Shown: positions 27,793 through 37,159, numbered from the stretch's first letter. The stretch: 64,000 nt of DNA from Mixta intestinalis (GCF_009914055.1 NZ_CP028271.1:1984001-2048000), one strand, 5' to 3'. Notes: generated by a model not told the origin, from the letters alone. Numbers and translations: made by a program.

Positions 27793-27838
27793 CAGAGCAT
27801 AAATTTCAGGCATTCACCGTCGTTATAAAGGTCAGAAA

Positions 27839-29053
27839 ATGAAGATTGTTAAAGCTGAAGTGTTTGTTACCTGCCCCGGCAGGAATTTTGTCACCCTTAA
27901 AATCACCACCGACGAAGGCCTGACCGGTATCGGCGACGCCACGCTTAACGGGCGCGAGCTACCGGTCGCCTCCTACCTGAAAGATCATATTTGCCCACAG
28001 CTGATTGGCCGTGATGCGCATCAGATTGAAGATATCTGGCAGTTCTTCTACAAAGGCGCCTACTGGCGTCGCGGCCCGGTCACCATGTCCGCTATTTCCG
28101 CCGTCGATATGGCACTGTGGGATATCAAAGCAAAAGCAGCCAATATGCCGCTCTATCAGCTGCTGGGCGGAGCCTCACGCACCGGCGTTATGGTTTACTG
28201 CCACACTACCGGCCACACTATTGATGAAGTGCTGGAAGACTATGCGCGCCATAAAGAGATGGGCTTTAAGGCGATTCGCGTGCAGTGCGGCGTGCCGGGC
28301 ATGAAAACCACCTACGGCATGGCGAAAGGTAAAGGCCTGGCCTATGAGCCCGCGACCAAAGGCAACTGGCCGGAAGAGCAACTGTGGTCTACTGAAAAAT
28401 ACCTCGACTTCACGCCGAAGCTGTTTGAAGCGGTGCGCGATCGCTTTGGTTTCGATGAGCACCTGCTGCACGATATGCACCACCGTCTGACGCCGATCGA
28501 AGCCGCCCGCTTCGGCAAACGCATTGAAGATTACCGCCTGTTCTGGATGGAAGATCCGACACCTGCGGAAAACCAGGAGTGCTTCCGTCTGATCCGCCAG
28601 CATACCGTTACGCCAATTGCCGTGGGTGAAGTCTTTAACAGTATCTGGGACTGCAAACAGCTGATTGAAGAGCAGCTGATCGACTATATCCGCACCACTA
28701 TCACCCACGCTGGCGGCATCACCGGTATGCGCCGCATCGCCGATTTCGCCTCGCTCTATCAGGTTCGCACCGGCTCGCACGGCCCGTCCGATCTTTCACC
28801 GATCTGCATGGCGGCGGCGCTGCACTTCGATCTCTGGGTGCCGAACTTCGGCGTACAGGAATATATGGGCTACTCCGAACAGATGCTGGAACTGTTCCCG
28901 CACAACTGGACCTTTGATAACGGCTATATGCATCCGGGCGACAAGCCGGGCCTCGGCATCGAATTTGATGAGAAGCTGGCAGCGAAATATCCCTATGACC
29001 CGGCCTATCTGCCGGTAGCGCGTCTGGAAGACGGCACGCTGTGGAACTGGTAA
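27839..29053 (+). CDS. rspA: RspA, enolase-superfamily mannonate dehydratase-type protein
   Basis: The 404-residue protein is nearly identical in plan to E. coli RspA (starvation sensing protein). It has the enolase-superfamily capping domain (1-120) and barrel, with metal ligands in LLHDMHHR, WMEDPTPAE and AVGEVFN, and the barrel-end HGPSDLSPICMAAALHFD. Members of this family dehydrate D-mannonate, usually at low efficiency; in E. coli the operon was also linked to homoserine-lactone-related stationary-phase signalling. It begins a group rspA-rspB-transporter-ydfI-rspR. AAAGGT precedes the ATG. Confidence 0.93.
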   Translation: MKIVKAEVFVTCPGRNFVTLKITTDEGLTGIGDATLNGRELPVASYLKDHICPQLIGRDAHQIEDIWQFFYKGAYWRRGPVTMSAISAVDMALWDIKAKAANMPLYQLLGGASRTGVMVYCHTTGHTIDEVLEDYARHKEMGFKAIRVQCGVPGMKTTYGMAKGKGLAYEPATKGNWPEEQLWSTEKYLDFTPKLFEAVRDRFGFDEHLLHDMHHRLTPIEAARFGKRIEDYRLFWMEDPTPAENQECFRLIRQHTVTPIAVGEVFNSIWDCKQLIEEQLIDYIRTTITHAGGITGMRRIADFASLYQVRTGSHGPSDLSPICMAAALHFDLWVPNFGVQEYMGYSEQMLELFPHNWTFDNGYMHPGDKPGLGIEFDEKLAAKYPYDPAYLPVARLEDGTLWNW

Positions 29054-29063
29054 GGAGAACAAG

Positions 29064-30074
29064 ATGAAAAGCGTCGTTATTGAACAGCCGAACGAACTGC
29101 GCATCCAGGATCGTCCGCTGCCTGAACCTGCCGCAGGCGAAGTGCGCGTTAAAGTACGCTATGCCAGCATCTGCGGTTCTGACGTGCATATCTGGCACGG
29201 TCACAACCCTTTTGCCCGCTACCCGCGCGTTATCGGTCATGAGTTTTTCGGCACTATTGATGCCGTAGGCCCCGGCGTAGACAGTGGTCGTATCGGTGAA
29301 CGCGTGGCGGTCGATCCGGTGGTCAGCTGCGGTCACTGTTACCCTTGCTCAGTAGGCCGTCCTAATGTTTGCCGTGAGCTACAGGTGATCGGCGTTCACC
29401 GCGACGGCGGCTTCAGCCAGTATGCCGTTGCGCCTGCCAGCAACGCCTGGCGCGTGCCGGACAGCATTCCCGATAAGCTCGCCAGCCTGATCGAGCCCTT
29501 TACCATCGCCGCCAATATTGCCGCCTTCCTGAAACCGACGGCGCAGGATATCGCGCTGGTCTACGGTGCCGGGCCGATGGGCCTGACGGCAATTCAGGCG
29601 CTGAAAGGCGTTTACGGCGTGAAGCAGGTGCTGGTAGCCGATCGTCTGCCGGAACGCCTGGCAATGGCAAAAGAAAACGGTGCCGACGCGGTGTTTAATA
29701 ACAGCGAGACGCCGCTGGCCGCCCAGCTTGAAGGTGTTCAGCCAACGCTGATTATCGATGCCGCCTGCCATCCTTCTATTCTGGCAGAAGCCGCGGCGCT
29801 GGCTTCTCCGGCAGCACGTATCGGGCTGCTCGGTTTTTCCGCCGAACCCTGCACCATTACCCAACAGAGCCTGACCAGTAAAGAGCTGTCGCTGTTTACC
29901 TCACGGCTTAACAGCCACCGCTTCCCACAGGTAATCGAGTGGATGGAGCGCGGCGCTATCCAGCCGGAGAAGCTGGTGACGCATTACTTCCCGCTGGAAC
30001 AGGTTGAGCAGGCGATGACGCTGTTTGAAAAAGATCCGCGCACCTGTTGCAAAGTCATTTTATCTATTGAATAA
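29064..30074 (+). CDS. rspB: RspB, zinc-dependent medium-chain dehydrogenase
   Basis: This 336-residue alcohol dehydrogenase-family enzyme has catalytic zinc ligands in ASICGSDVH and VIGHEFFG, the structural zinc cluster CGHCYPCSVGRPNVC (about residues 91-105), and the NAD-binding GAGPMGLTAIQAL fold near 170. E. coli RspB oxidises a sugar acid (L-gulonate-type chemistry has been assigned to relatives). It starts 10 bases after rspA with GGAG at the proper distance, so the two are co-transcribed. Confidence 0.92.
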   Translation: MKSVVIEQPNELRIQDRPLPEPAAGEVRVKVRYASICGSDVHIWHGHNPFARYPRVIGHEFFGTIDAVGPGVDSGRIGERVAVDPVVSCGHCYPCSVGRPNVCRELQVIGVHRDGGFSQYAVAPASNAWRVPDSIPDKLASLIEPFTIAANIAAFLKPTAQDIALVYGAGPMGLTAIQALKGVYGVKQVLVADRLPERLAMAKENGADAVFNNSETPLAAQLEGVQPTLIIDAACHPSILAEAAALASPAARIGLLGFSAEPCTITQQSLTSKELSLFTSRLNSHRFPQVIEWMERGAIQPEKLVTHYFPLEQVEQAMTLFEKDPRTCCKVILSIE

Positions 30075-30083
30075 ACCAGGGTC

Positions 30084-30100
30084 GGGCGACCATGTCGCCC
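30084..30100. repeat. Intercistronic hairpin rspB-MFS gene
   Basis: GGGCGAC pairs perfectly with GTCGCCC around the 3-base loop CAT, 10 bases after the rspB stop. There is no T-run, so it probably protects or processes the message and does not end it. Confidence 0.55.
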
Positions 30101-30141
30101 TCCCGTAAATATTATAACTATCAGAATATTACGGAGATACC

Positions 30142-31425
30142 ATGTTCAAGAACCTACGCTGGACCATCGTACTTCTGCTGTTTTTGGTCTATATGATCAA
30201 CTACCTCGATCGCGTTGCCCTCTCACTCACCGTGCCGATGATAGAAAAAGATCTGATGCTCAATGCTGAACAGTTCGGCATGATTTTCGGCAGCTTCTTT
30301 TTCGGTTACGCGTTGTTTAACTTTATTGGCGGTCTCGCCACCGATAAATATGGCCCGACGCTGGTCATGGGCCTCGCCGTCGGTATGTGGTCACTGTTCT
30401 GCGGCCTGACTGCCATTGCCACCGGTTTCTGGTCGATGCTGATTCTGCGCGTGCTGTTCGGCATGGCGGAAGGCCCGATTTGCGCATCGGCGAACAAGGC
30501 GATCAACGGCTGGTTCCCGAAAAAACAGGCCGCCACCGCAATGGGCTTCCTGAGCGCTGGCTCACCGCTCGGCGGTGCCGTCGCCGGGCCGATTATCGGC
30601 TACCTGGCGCTGGCGTTCGGCTGGCGTCCGGCCTTCGTTATCATCTGCTCAATCGGCATCGTCTGGATGGTTATCTGGTTCTTTGTCGCTGCGGATAATC
30701 CGGCACGCAGCAAACGTGTTTCTGCCGAAGAGCGTGCGCTGATTGAGAAACTGAAAGAGGCACAGCCGGGCGATGAGCCGGAACTGTCACAGGCATCACA
30801 CGGCCTGGGCTACTATCTGCGCCAGCCGATTATTCTGGTTACCGCCTTCGCCTTCTTCTGCTACAACTATATTCTGTTCTTCTTCCTCAGCTGGTTCCCG
30901 GCTTATCTGGTGCAGGCGCACGGGCTGGATATTAAATCCATGAGTATGACCACCGTGATTCCGTGGATCGTCGGCTTCGTCGGACTGGCGCTCGGCGGCT
31001 GGATCTCTGATAAAATCTTTAACATCACCGGGCGTTTGCTGCTGTCACGAAAAATTGTGCTGGTGGTCGCGTTACTGGCTGCTGCGCTTTGTGTCGCGCT
31101 GGCGGGTACGGTAGAAGGAGTGACATCTGCGGTACTGTTGATGTCGGTATCCATCTTCTTCCTCTATATCACTGGGGCAATTTACTGGGCAATCATTCAG
31201 GACGTGGTGCATAAAAGCCGTGTGGGCGGCATCAGCGGCTTTATCCACCTGGTAGGCAGCATTTCAGGTATCATCGGTCCGATCGTTACCGGCTTTATCG
31301 TGCAGCATACCGGCAAATTTGACAGTGCCTTTGTGCTGGCGGGCGTTATCGCCGCGCTCGGTGCCTTCCTAGTACTGTTTGTTATCAAAAGCCCGAAAGC
31401 CAGCAATACGCCTGTTTCAGCCTAA
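30142..31425 (+). CDS. MFS transporter, anion:cation symporter family (YdfJ-like)
   Basis: The 427-residue transporter has twelve segments. Segment 1 and the following loop carry VYMINYLDRVALSLTVPMIEKDL, and GPICASANKAINGWFPKKQAATAMGFLSAGSPLGGAVAGPIIG is the substrate-region signature of the ACS/hexuronate-phthalate permeases. Substrates of this subfamily are sugar acids such as glucarate, galactonate or hexuronate. The surrounding rspAB and ydfI genes suggest uptake of a hexonate or hexuronate. In E. coli the corresponding gene ydfJ lies in the same group but is disrupted. Confidence 0.87.
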   Translation: MFKNLRWTIVLLLFLVYMINYLDRVALSLTVPMIEKDLMLNAEQFGMIFGSFFFGYALFNFIGGLATDKYGPTLVMGLAVGMWSLFCGLTAIATGFWSMLILRVLFGMAEGPICASANKAINGWFPKKQAATAMGFLSAGSPLGGAVAGPIIGYLALAFGWRPAFVIICSIGIVWMVIWFFVAADNPARSKRVSAEERALIEKLKEAQPGDEPELSQASHGLGYYLRQPIILVTAFAFFCYNYILFFFLSWFPAYLVQAHGLDIKSMSMTTVIPWIVGFVGLALGGWISDKIFNITGRLLLSRKIVLVVALLAAALCVALAGTVEGVTSAVLLMSVSIFFLYITGAIYWAIIQDVVHKSRVGGISGFIHLVGSISGIIGPIVTGFIVQHTGKFDSAFVLAGVIAALGAFLVLFVIKSPKASNTPVSA

Positions 31426-31432
31426 TTTTTCC

Positions 31433-31454
31433 GGCGCGCTCCGGCGCGCCTTTT
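31433..31454 (+). terminator. Terminator after the MFS gene
   Basis: GGCGCGC pairs with GCGCGCC around a 4-base loop, followed by TTTT. It lies 8 bases after the transporter stop and 25 bases before ydfI, so it may reduce read-through into ydfI. Confidence 0.7.
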
Positions 31455-31478
31455 ACGTTAAGTCAGAAGGACTCTTCC

Positions 31479-32951
31479 ATGCTATCCGTTGAGACATTGG
31501 CCAACGACGTTAAACTTCCCGACTATGACCGCACTCAGCTGCGCCCACGCATTCTGCATATCGGCTTCGGCGCTTTTCATCGCGCTCATCAGGCCGTCTG
31601 TGCCGATCGCCTGGCGCGCGAACAGCAGAGCGACTGGGGTTACATCGAGTGTGAAATTAATTTGCAGAGCACCAGTAACCTGGTCAATGACCTGCGTAAG
31701 CAGGATCATCTTTACAGCGTTACCGAAATGGCGGACAGCGGCAAAACCTCGCGCGTTATCGGCACGCTGTGCGCGGCTATTGATGCCCGTACCGACGGCA
31801 TTGATGCCGTTATCGAAGCGATGAGCCAGCCGGAAATTGCTATTGTATCCATGACGGTGACGGAAAAAGGCTACTGCCACCATCCGGCCACGGGCGAGCT
31901 GAATTTGGAGCATCCATTTATTCAGCACGATCTCGCGCATCCCGATGCGCCGCAGTCGCTGCCGGGCGTGATCCTGGCGGCTATCCGCCGCCGTCGCGAT
32001 CGCGGTTTATCGCCCTTCAGCGTGATGTCGTGCGACAATATGCCGGAAAACGGCCACGTCACGCGTAACGTTGTGGTGCAGCTGGCACAGGCGCAGGATG
32101 CCGCGCTCGCCGACTATATCCGTCAGCACCTGACCTTCCCTTCCACCATGGTAGATCGCATCGTACCGGCGATGACACAGGAAGCACTGGATTCGCTGGG
32201 CGAAAAACTGGGCTGCTACGATCCGGTTGCCGTACAGTGCGAGCCTTTCTTCCAGTGGGTGATCGAAGATAATTTTGTCAACGGTCGTCCGGCGTGGGAA
32301 AAAGCCGGTGCGGAGCTGGTGCAGGATGTGTTGCCTTTTGAAGAGATGAAGCTGCGCATGCTCAACGGCAGCCACTCATTCCTCGCCTACCTGGGCTATC
32401 TGGCTGGCTATCAGCATATCAGCGACTGTATGGCCGACGAGCATTTCCTGCGCGCCGCCCATACGCTGATGCTGGCAGAGCAGGCACCGACGCTGCGCAC
32501 GCAAAATGTCGATCTTAACGCTTATGCTGATTCACTGATTGCCCGCTATAAAAATCGCGCCATCAAACACCGCACCTGGCAAATCGCCTCTGACGGCACG
32601 CAAAAGCTGCCGCAGCGCTGGCTCGACAGTATTCGCTGGCATCTGGCGCATCAGAGCCGTTTCGATCTGCTGGCGCTGGGCGTGGCAGGCTGGATACGCT
32701 ATGTCAGCGGCGTCGATGAACAGGGTGCCGCCATTGAGATCAACGATCCGCTGAAAGAGACGCTGGCTCAACTCGTCAGTGAAAGCACCGACGGCGAGGC
32801 GCGTATCACGGCACTACTCTCGCTGAAAAAGGTATTTGGTGAAGATTTACCGACAAATGCGCAGTTTACGGCACGTGTCCTGCATTTCTATCAGCAGCTA
32901 CAGCAGTTTGGAGCAAAAGAAACCGTTAAGCGGGTAATAACAAGCTATTGA
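31479..32951 (+). CDS. ydfI: YdfI, mannitol-dehydrogenase-family oxidoreductase
   Basis: The 490-residue NAD-dependent enzyme belongs to the polyol-specific long-chain dehydrogenases (mannitol dehydrogenase, fructuronate reductase UxuB). The cofactor loop is RILHIGFGAFHRAHQAV near residue 25, and the catalytic Lys region is EEMKLRMLNGSHSFLAYLG. In this family it would interconvert D-mannonate and D-fructuronate or a related pair, which fits the mannonate dehydratase-like RspA upstream. The E. coli group has the same members in rearranged order. Confidence 0.88.
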   Translation: MLSVETLANDVKLPDYDRTQLRPRILHIGFGAFHRAHQAVCADRLAREQQSDWGYIECEINLQSTSNLVNDLRKQDHLYSVTEMADSGKTSRVIGTLCAAIDARTDGIDAVIEAMSQPEIAIVSMTVTEKGYCHHPATGELNLEHPFIQHDLAHPDAPQSLPGVILAAIRRRRDRGLSPFSVMSCDNMPENGHVTRNVVVQLAQAQDAALADYIRQHLTFPSTMVDRIVPAMTQEALDSLGEKLGCYDPVAVQCEPFFQWVIEDNFVNGRPAWEKAGAELVQDVLPFEEMKLRMLNGSHSFLAYLGYLAGYQHISDCMADEHFLRAAHTLMLAEQAPTLRTQNVDLNAYADSLIARYKNRAIKHRTWQIASDGTQKLPQRWLDSIRWHLAHQSRFDLLALGVAGWIRYVSGVDEQGAAIEINDPLKETLAQLVSESTDGEARITALLSLKKVFGEDLPTNAQFTARVLHFYQQLQQFGAKETVKRVITSY

Positions 32952-32987
32952 TTATTCCTGCAAAAAAGCGCTGGCGCGGAGTTGACG

Positions 32988-32999
32988 GTCTGTTTAGAC
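32988..32999 (+). promoter_or_regulatory. Inverted repeat before rspR
   Basis: GTCT-GTTT-AGAC is a perfect 4-4-4 inverted repeat, 40 bases before the rspR start and directly after a TTGACG that could be a -35 element. It is a candidate autoregulatory site, supported by symmetry and place only. Confidence 0.3.
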
Positions 33000-33038
33000 T
33001 GAACGCTTTCGCGTCCAGCCAGCTCAGGAAGTTGTCGC

Positions 33039-33725
33039 ATGTCGATACCCTACATCATTACTACCAGCGAACCCGTTAACCAGCAGATTTACCGCTTTTT
33101 GCGTCGGGATATCGTGACCTGCGTAATTCCTCCGGGTTCGCTGCTGTCAGAAAAGGAAGTTTCCTCCCGCTTTAATATCTCTCGCCAGCCGGTGCGTGAA
33201 GCCTTTATCAAGCTGGCGGAAGCCGGACTGGTGCAGGTTCTGCCGCAGCGCGGCACCTTCGTACGTAAAATTTCCGCGCAGCGTGTTGCCGATGGCCGCT
33301 TTATTCGTGAGGCCGTTGAGATTGCCGTGGTGCGTCGCGCGGCGACAGAAGCTTCGTCCGAAGCTTTGATGGCGCTGGAGCATAATCTTCAGCTGCAAAA
33401 AATCACGGCGCAGCGTCATGACGCTCAGGCATTCTTACAGCTGGATGATGAATTTCACCGGCTCATCGCGCAAAGCATTAACTGCGAGCTGGCGTGGGAA
33501 ACGGTAGAGAATATCAAGGCCACGATGGATCGCGTGCGCTTCCTGACGCTCAGCAACGTCTCTCCGCCGGAAAGCGTGATTGAACAACATGAAGAGATCT
33601 TCAGCACGCTGCGTAATAAGGATGCCGACGGTGCCGAAAAGGCGATGCGTCGACATCTTCAGGAGATGATTTTCTCTATTACCCCGATTGCAGAACAGAA
33701 TAGCGAATGGTTTGAACCCTGCTGA
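33039..33725 (+). CDS. rspR: RspR (YdfH), GntR/FadR-family transcriptional regulator
   Basis: The 228-residue protein matches E. coli RspR in length and sequence. It has an N-terminal winged helix (about 17-80, QIYRFLRRDIVTCVIPPGSLLSEKEVSSRFNISRQPVREAFIKLAEAGLVQVLPQRGTFV) and an FCD ligand-binding domain with metal-binding residues (DDEFHRLIA, HEEIFSTL, MRRHLQEM). In E. coli it represses rspAB. A TNGTNNNACNA operator lies before rspA here. Confidence 0.92.
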   Translation: MSIPYIITTSEPVNQQIYRFLRRDIVTCVIPPGSLLSEKEVSSRFNISRQPVREAFIKLAEAGLVQVLPQRGTFVRKISAQRVADGRFIREAVEIAVVRRAATEASSEALMALEHNLQLQKITAQRHDAQAFLQLDDEFHRLIAQSINCELAWETVENIKATMDRVRFLTLSNVSPPESVIEQHEEIFSTLRNKDADGAEKAMRRHLQEMIFSITPIAEQNSEWFEPC

Positions 33726-33760
33726 TGCAGGGCAATATCTTCTCGCTAAAAACGCAACCT

Positions 33761-34561
33761 CTACCACCAGCGGTAAAAATGGTGCACCGGCCCCTGGCCT
33801 TTACCCACCTGTAACGTATCGGCCTGCTCAAGCGCGCCCTGTAGCCACGCTTTCGCTGCCGTTACGGTGCTGGCCCAGTCGCTGTGTCGAGGGCGCAGCG
33901 CGGTTAGCGCCGAGGAAAGCGTACAACCGGTGCCATGCGTGTTGCGGGTAGCGATGCGCGGCGCGGTAAAGCGCTGCGCGCCGTGCTGGGTAAACAGCCA
34001 GTCCGGGCTTTCAGTATCGCTGAGATGCCCGCCTTTGATCAGCACCGCCTCGCAGCCCAGATCCAGTAGCGCTCTGCCCTGCTGTTTCATCTCATTTTCA
34101 TCGCGAGCGGGGCGGGTTTCCAGCAGCGCCGCCGCCTCCGGCAGGTTAGGCGTAATCAGTGAAACCTGCGGCAGAAGACGCTGGCGCAACGTTTTGACCG
34201 CCTGCGGCGACAGCAGCGCATCGCCGCTTTTTGCCAGCATGACGGTATCGAGCACAATCCAGGGGATCACGGCACGGCTCAGCCTTTCTGCAACGGCCTC
34301 TACGATATCACTTTCTGATAACATGCCGATTTTAACGCTGTCGATGCGCACATCCTCCAGCACCGCATCCAGCTGCGCGGCGACAAACTGCGGCTCAACG
34401 CGATAAACCGAACGGACGCCGCAGGTGTTTTGTGCCACCAACGCGGTAATTACGCTGGTACCGTAAGCGCCCAGCGCGGAAAAGGTTTTTAAATCAGCCT
34501 GAATACCTGCGCCGCCGCTGGGATCGGTACCAGCGATAGTTAACGCATTAATCCGCATCAT
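33761..34561 (-). CDS. thiD: ThiD, hydroxymethylpyrimidine/phosphomethylpyrimidine kinase
   Basis: This enzyme phosphorylates HMP to HMP-P and then to HMP-PP for thiamine synthesis and salvage. It is a ribokinase-fold enzyme. MRINALTIAGTDPSGGAGIQADLK is the family start, and NTHGTGCTLSSALTALRP is the anion-hole/catalytic Asp region. I chose the ATG at 34561, which overlaps the thiM stop (ATGA) and gives 266 residues as in E. coli; the longer frame has nine extra codons inside thiM. It is the second gene of thiMD under a TPP riboswitch. Confidence 0.96.
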   Translation of the reverse strand: MMRINALTIAGTDPSGGAGIQADLKTFSALGAYGTSVITALVAQNTCGVRSVYRVEPQFVAAQLDAVLEDVRIDSVKIGMLSESDIVEAVAERLSRAVIPWIVLDTVMLAKSGDALLSPQAVKTLRQRLLPQVSLITPNLPEAAALLETRPARDENEMKQQGRALLDLGCEAVLIKGGHLSDTESPDWLFTQHGAQRFTAPRIATRNTHGTGCTLSSALTALRPRHSDWASTVTAAKAWLQGALEQADTLQVGKGQGPVHHFYRWW

Positions 34562-35349
34562 TTCAGTTTCTCCTCGTTCAGATTCCACAATGCATCGAGA
34601 AATGCCGGAATGAAGCTGCCTGGCCCATGCGCTTCAGATGCCGCCTGCGAGCCTGCACAGGCCATAACACAACAGGCACTGGCGACGTGCTGTAATCTGT
34701 CACCCGGCAGCGCCGCAAAGCCCGCAACTACCGCCGACAGCGCGCAGCCCGTACCGACCACGCGCGTCATCAGCGGCGATCCACCATGCACAGCAAACGT
34801 ACGTTCGCCATCGGTCACGTAATCCACCTCGCCGGTTATGACGATGATGCTCTGGCAGCGCTGCGCCAGATGCTGCGCGGCAGCCAGCGCCTCCTCTGCC
34901 TGATGTTGTGTATCCACACCGCGCCCACCCACCTGTTGTAGCGATAACGCAAGAATTTCAGAGGCATTGCCGCGAATAGCGGCGGGTTTTAACGTCAGCA
35001 GCCGCTGGCAAAAGGCACTGCGCATATCCAGCGCCCCTACCGCGACCGGATCGAGCGTCCAGGGTGTAGCGCTGGCGCTGGCCGACTCTACCGCAGCCTG
35101 CATGGCTTTAGCGCGCGTGGAGGTCAGAGTACCGACGTTAATCAACAACGCATCGGCAATAGCGCTGAACTGTGCCGCTTCATCGGCATCAATAACCATC
35201 GCAGGCGAAGCGTGCAGCGCCAGCAGCACGTTAGCGGTAAAGGACTGGACCACATCATTAGTCATGCAGTGGATTAGCGGCGCGCGCTGGCGGAAGAGAG
35301 AAAGAGATTGCGCAACAAGCGCGGTATCAGGCAGGTCAGGTTGTTTCAT
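34558..35349 (-). CDS. thiM: ThiM, hydroxyethylthiazole kinase
   Basis: ThiM phosphorylates 4-methyl-5-hydroxyethylthiazole in thiamine salvage. The 263-residue protein (E. coli 262) has HCMTNDVVQSFTANVLLALHASPAMV at the substrate site and GGSPLMTRVVGTGCALSAVVAGFAA with the catalytic Cys/GTGC loop. It starts about 40 bases after the TPP riboswitch and overlaps thiD by four bases. Confidence 0.96.
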   Translation of the reverse strand: MKQPDLPDTALVAQSLSLFRQRAPLIHCMTNDVVQSFTANVLLALHASPAMVIDADEAAQFSAIADALLINVGTLTSTRAKAMQAAVESASASATPWTLDPVAVGALDMRSAFCQRLLTLKPAAIRGNASEILALSLQQVGGRGVDTQHQAEEALAAAQHLAQRCQSIIVITGEVDYVTDGERTFAVHGGSPLMTRVVGTGCALSAVVAGFAALPGDRLQHVASACCVMACAGSQAASEAHGPGSFIPAFLDALWNLNEEKLK

Positions 35350-35387
35350 AATGCTCCTGGCCGGCGCTTAAGAAGGCAATGCCGGGC

Positions 35388-35476
35388 AGGCATCTGACTT
35401 CCCTACGCTGGCATTATCCAGATCAGGTGGTACGGGTATTTCTCAGCCTTCACAAGGAAGGGCACCCCGAGTCATT
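35388..35476 (-). promoter_or_regulatory. TPP riboswitch (THI element) controlling thiMD
   Basis: Read on the minus strand, the segment contains the complete THI box: GACTCGGGGTGCCC, then GGCTGAGAAATACCC, then ACCTGATCTGGATAATGCCAG and GGGAAGTC. These are the conserved pyrimidine- and pyrophosphate-sensing helices of the thiamine pyrophosphate aptamer. It sits directly before thiM. In E. coli thiM the aptamer hides the ribosome site when TPP is bound; the same mode is likely here. Confidence 0.96.
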
Positions 35477-35710
35477 ATTACAAGTTGTTGGGATTCAACA
35501 TTAATCCTTGTCAGGATAGTAATGCCAGCAGAGAAGCTTGTAAACGGTGAAGAAGGCCTTTTTGGGGTATGTGTAATATGGTTAAGTGATAAGATGTTTT
35601 CTTTCGTCACAAAAAACAGATTACCCCAACCTCATTTTATTTTGTTGTGCCTATGGTTATTGTTTGTAAAATAAGCACGATGATAATTTCTGTAGCAGGT
35701 AAAAGGATTT

Positions 35711-37159
35711 ATGAATCAGTATACCGTTGGCTCAACGGGAGGGATGCGCCCTAACGTACTGGGAAAAGGACAGGCATTAAGCGGTGATCAAACCACTACT
35801 GGAGCAAAACTTATTCCTTCTCTGTCAGTAGGCCATATTCTTGGGCGCCGTCCAATTGTTCTGGGGGACAAAACTACGCCTTGCCCAAAATGTGGTAAAG
35901 AAGGGAAGATTATTGAAGCCGAACCACACCGCAGAATTCATCAAATACCTGTTGCCGTCGACAGATGTGCTGTTTTATGCGGCTGTCCTTCTGGATCTAA
36001 CCGAATCATAGCCCCTTTGGGTCCGATAGGCCCAGGTACATCCCCTTCTTATGCGCCAGCAAAATATCAGGCTGAAACGTCAACCGCAGCCACCACTCTT
36101 GTTGCCTCTCAACAGCAGCAGGCAGAGCCAGAGCAATATGCACAGTCAGCGAAGAAGAAAACTGGCACAGACGCTGGTTTTGCCGTTCTCCCATATGGTG
36201 GTACTACAGAAGCCTGGCAGCGTCTGTTATTCACAGGCACCCCACCAGCAGGAGCCAAAGCGCTATTTGCTACGCTGAACGGCGCAGACAAAAGTTATAA
36301 AGCCGGTTCGATTATGCTTCTGGTTGATCCTGAAAAGCAGGATAGCGAGCAGATCGCGCATATGCAGGCAGCAAAAGCACGGATTGATGCCGCGCTGGAA
36401 CCGTTAACCCACGAAGAAGCTAATTTCCTGCACAAACATTACGCCACCATAGCTAATTTCACCAGCATTGCAGATAAAGGTATTGGCCTTGCTGCCGAAC
36501 CGGTTGGTAAATATTTTGAGAACATTGAAAAAATTTTGAAAGAGATCCAGGAAACTTATAAAAACGCCTATATGACGCGAGGCGCATTAATTGGTGAGCA
36601 GTTCTATGTTAAACGTGCTCAACTATTCAAGGAACTTGATCGTATACTTAAAGTTGGCTTCCTTAATAAAGGAATGAAACTCGGTGAATACCACAAATTA
36701 AAAAGTGCGCTTGGTTTATCAACTAAATCGATAACTCATAAATGGAATGAAACAGGCATTAGCGATATCGAAGGTTATGCAACGCACATCGAACGGGCAG
36801 CTAAATACGTTAAAGCAATGCGATACACAGGATATATCGGGATTGGTTTTAGCGCTTTTCATTCAATAAACGAAATCAATGAGTCTTGTTCTGTTGGGCG
36901 AAAGGCCGAATGTACTAAAAAGAAGTACACTGAGATCGGTAGTTTTTCTGGTGGCATAATTGGAAGCATTGGAGGCGGAGCTATAGGCACAGGTATATGC
37001 ACTGTAGTATTAGGTGCTTTGACAATAGAAGCTGCTGGAGCAGGTGCATTAGCTTGTGGTATAATTCTTGGTACTGGTGGAGGTTATGCAGGCGGTCAAT
37101 TCCTGTCAGATCAAGGTGAAAATCTCGGTGAACTTATTTACAAGACGGTAGGTGAATAG
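35711..37159 (+). CDS. PAAR-domain protein with C-terminal glycine-rich hydrophobic domain; probable type VI effector
   Basis: The 482-residue protein begins with a PAAR domain (about residues 40-105: HILGRRPIVLGDKTTPCPKCGKEGKI, then IPVAVDRCAVLCGCPSGSNRII) with Cys/His residues suited to a zinc-tipped spike. A low-complexity linker follows, then a helical region with coiled-coil character (about 200-390). The C-terminus (about 410-470) has two hydrophobic glycine-zipper stretches, GSFSGGIIGSIGGGAIGTGICTVVLGAL and AGAGALACGIILGTGGGYAGG. PAAR proteins cap the VgrG spike of type VI systems and can carry toxins. The hydrophobic end suggests a membrane-active toxin; this is inference. The gene is AT-rich and coupled to a membrane-protein gene. 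No type VI structural genes lie nearby. Confidence 0.8.
   Translation: MNQYTVGSTGGMRPNVLGKGQALSGDQTTTGAKLIPSLSVGHILGRRPIVLGDKTTPCPKCGKEGKIIEAEPHRRIHQIPVAVDRCAVLCGCPSGSNRIIAPLGPIGPGTSPSYAPAKYQAETSTAATTLVASQQQQAEPEQYAQSAKKKTGTDAGFAVLPYGGTTEAWQRLLFTGTPPAGAKALFATLNGADKSYKAGSIMLLVDPEKQDSEQIAHMQAAKARIDAALEPLTHEEANFLHKHYATIANFTSIADKGIGLAAEPVGKYFENIEKILKEIQETYKNAYMTRGALIGEQFYVKRAQLFKELDRILKVGFLNKGMKLGEYHKLKSALGLSTKSITHKWNETGISDIEGYATHIERAAKYVKAMRYTGYIGIGFSAFHSINEINESCSVGRKAECTKKKYTEIGSFSGGIIGSIGGGAIGTGICTVVLGALTIEAAGAGALACGIILGTGGGYAGGQFLSDQGENLGELIYKTVGE

Larger units (their letters stand above)
27477..27838 (+). other. Intergenic region yegS-rspA with possible gene remnant and control sites
   Basis: The first part holds a hairpin that may end yegS. 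From about 27610 to 27718 one frame reads GLTACTIVPGLLSQIDILRLSET, then a lysine-rich end and a stop, without a plausible start. It has coding-like composition and may be the 3' relic of a lost gene, but I cannot identify the family. The last 100 bases hold a CRP-like site and a GntR/FadR-type operator ahead of rspA. Confidence 0.4.
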
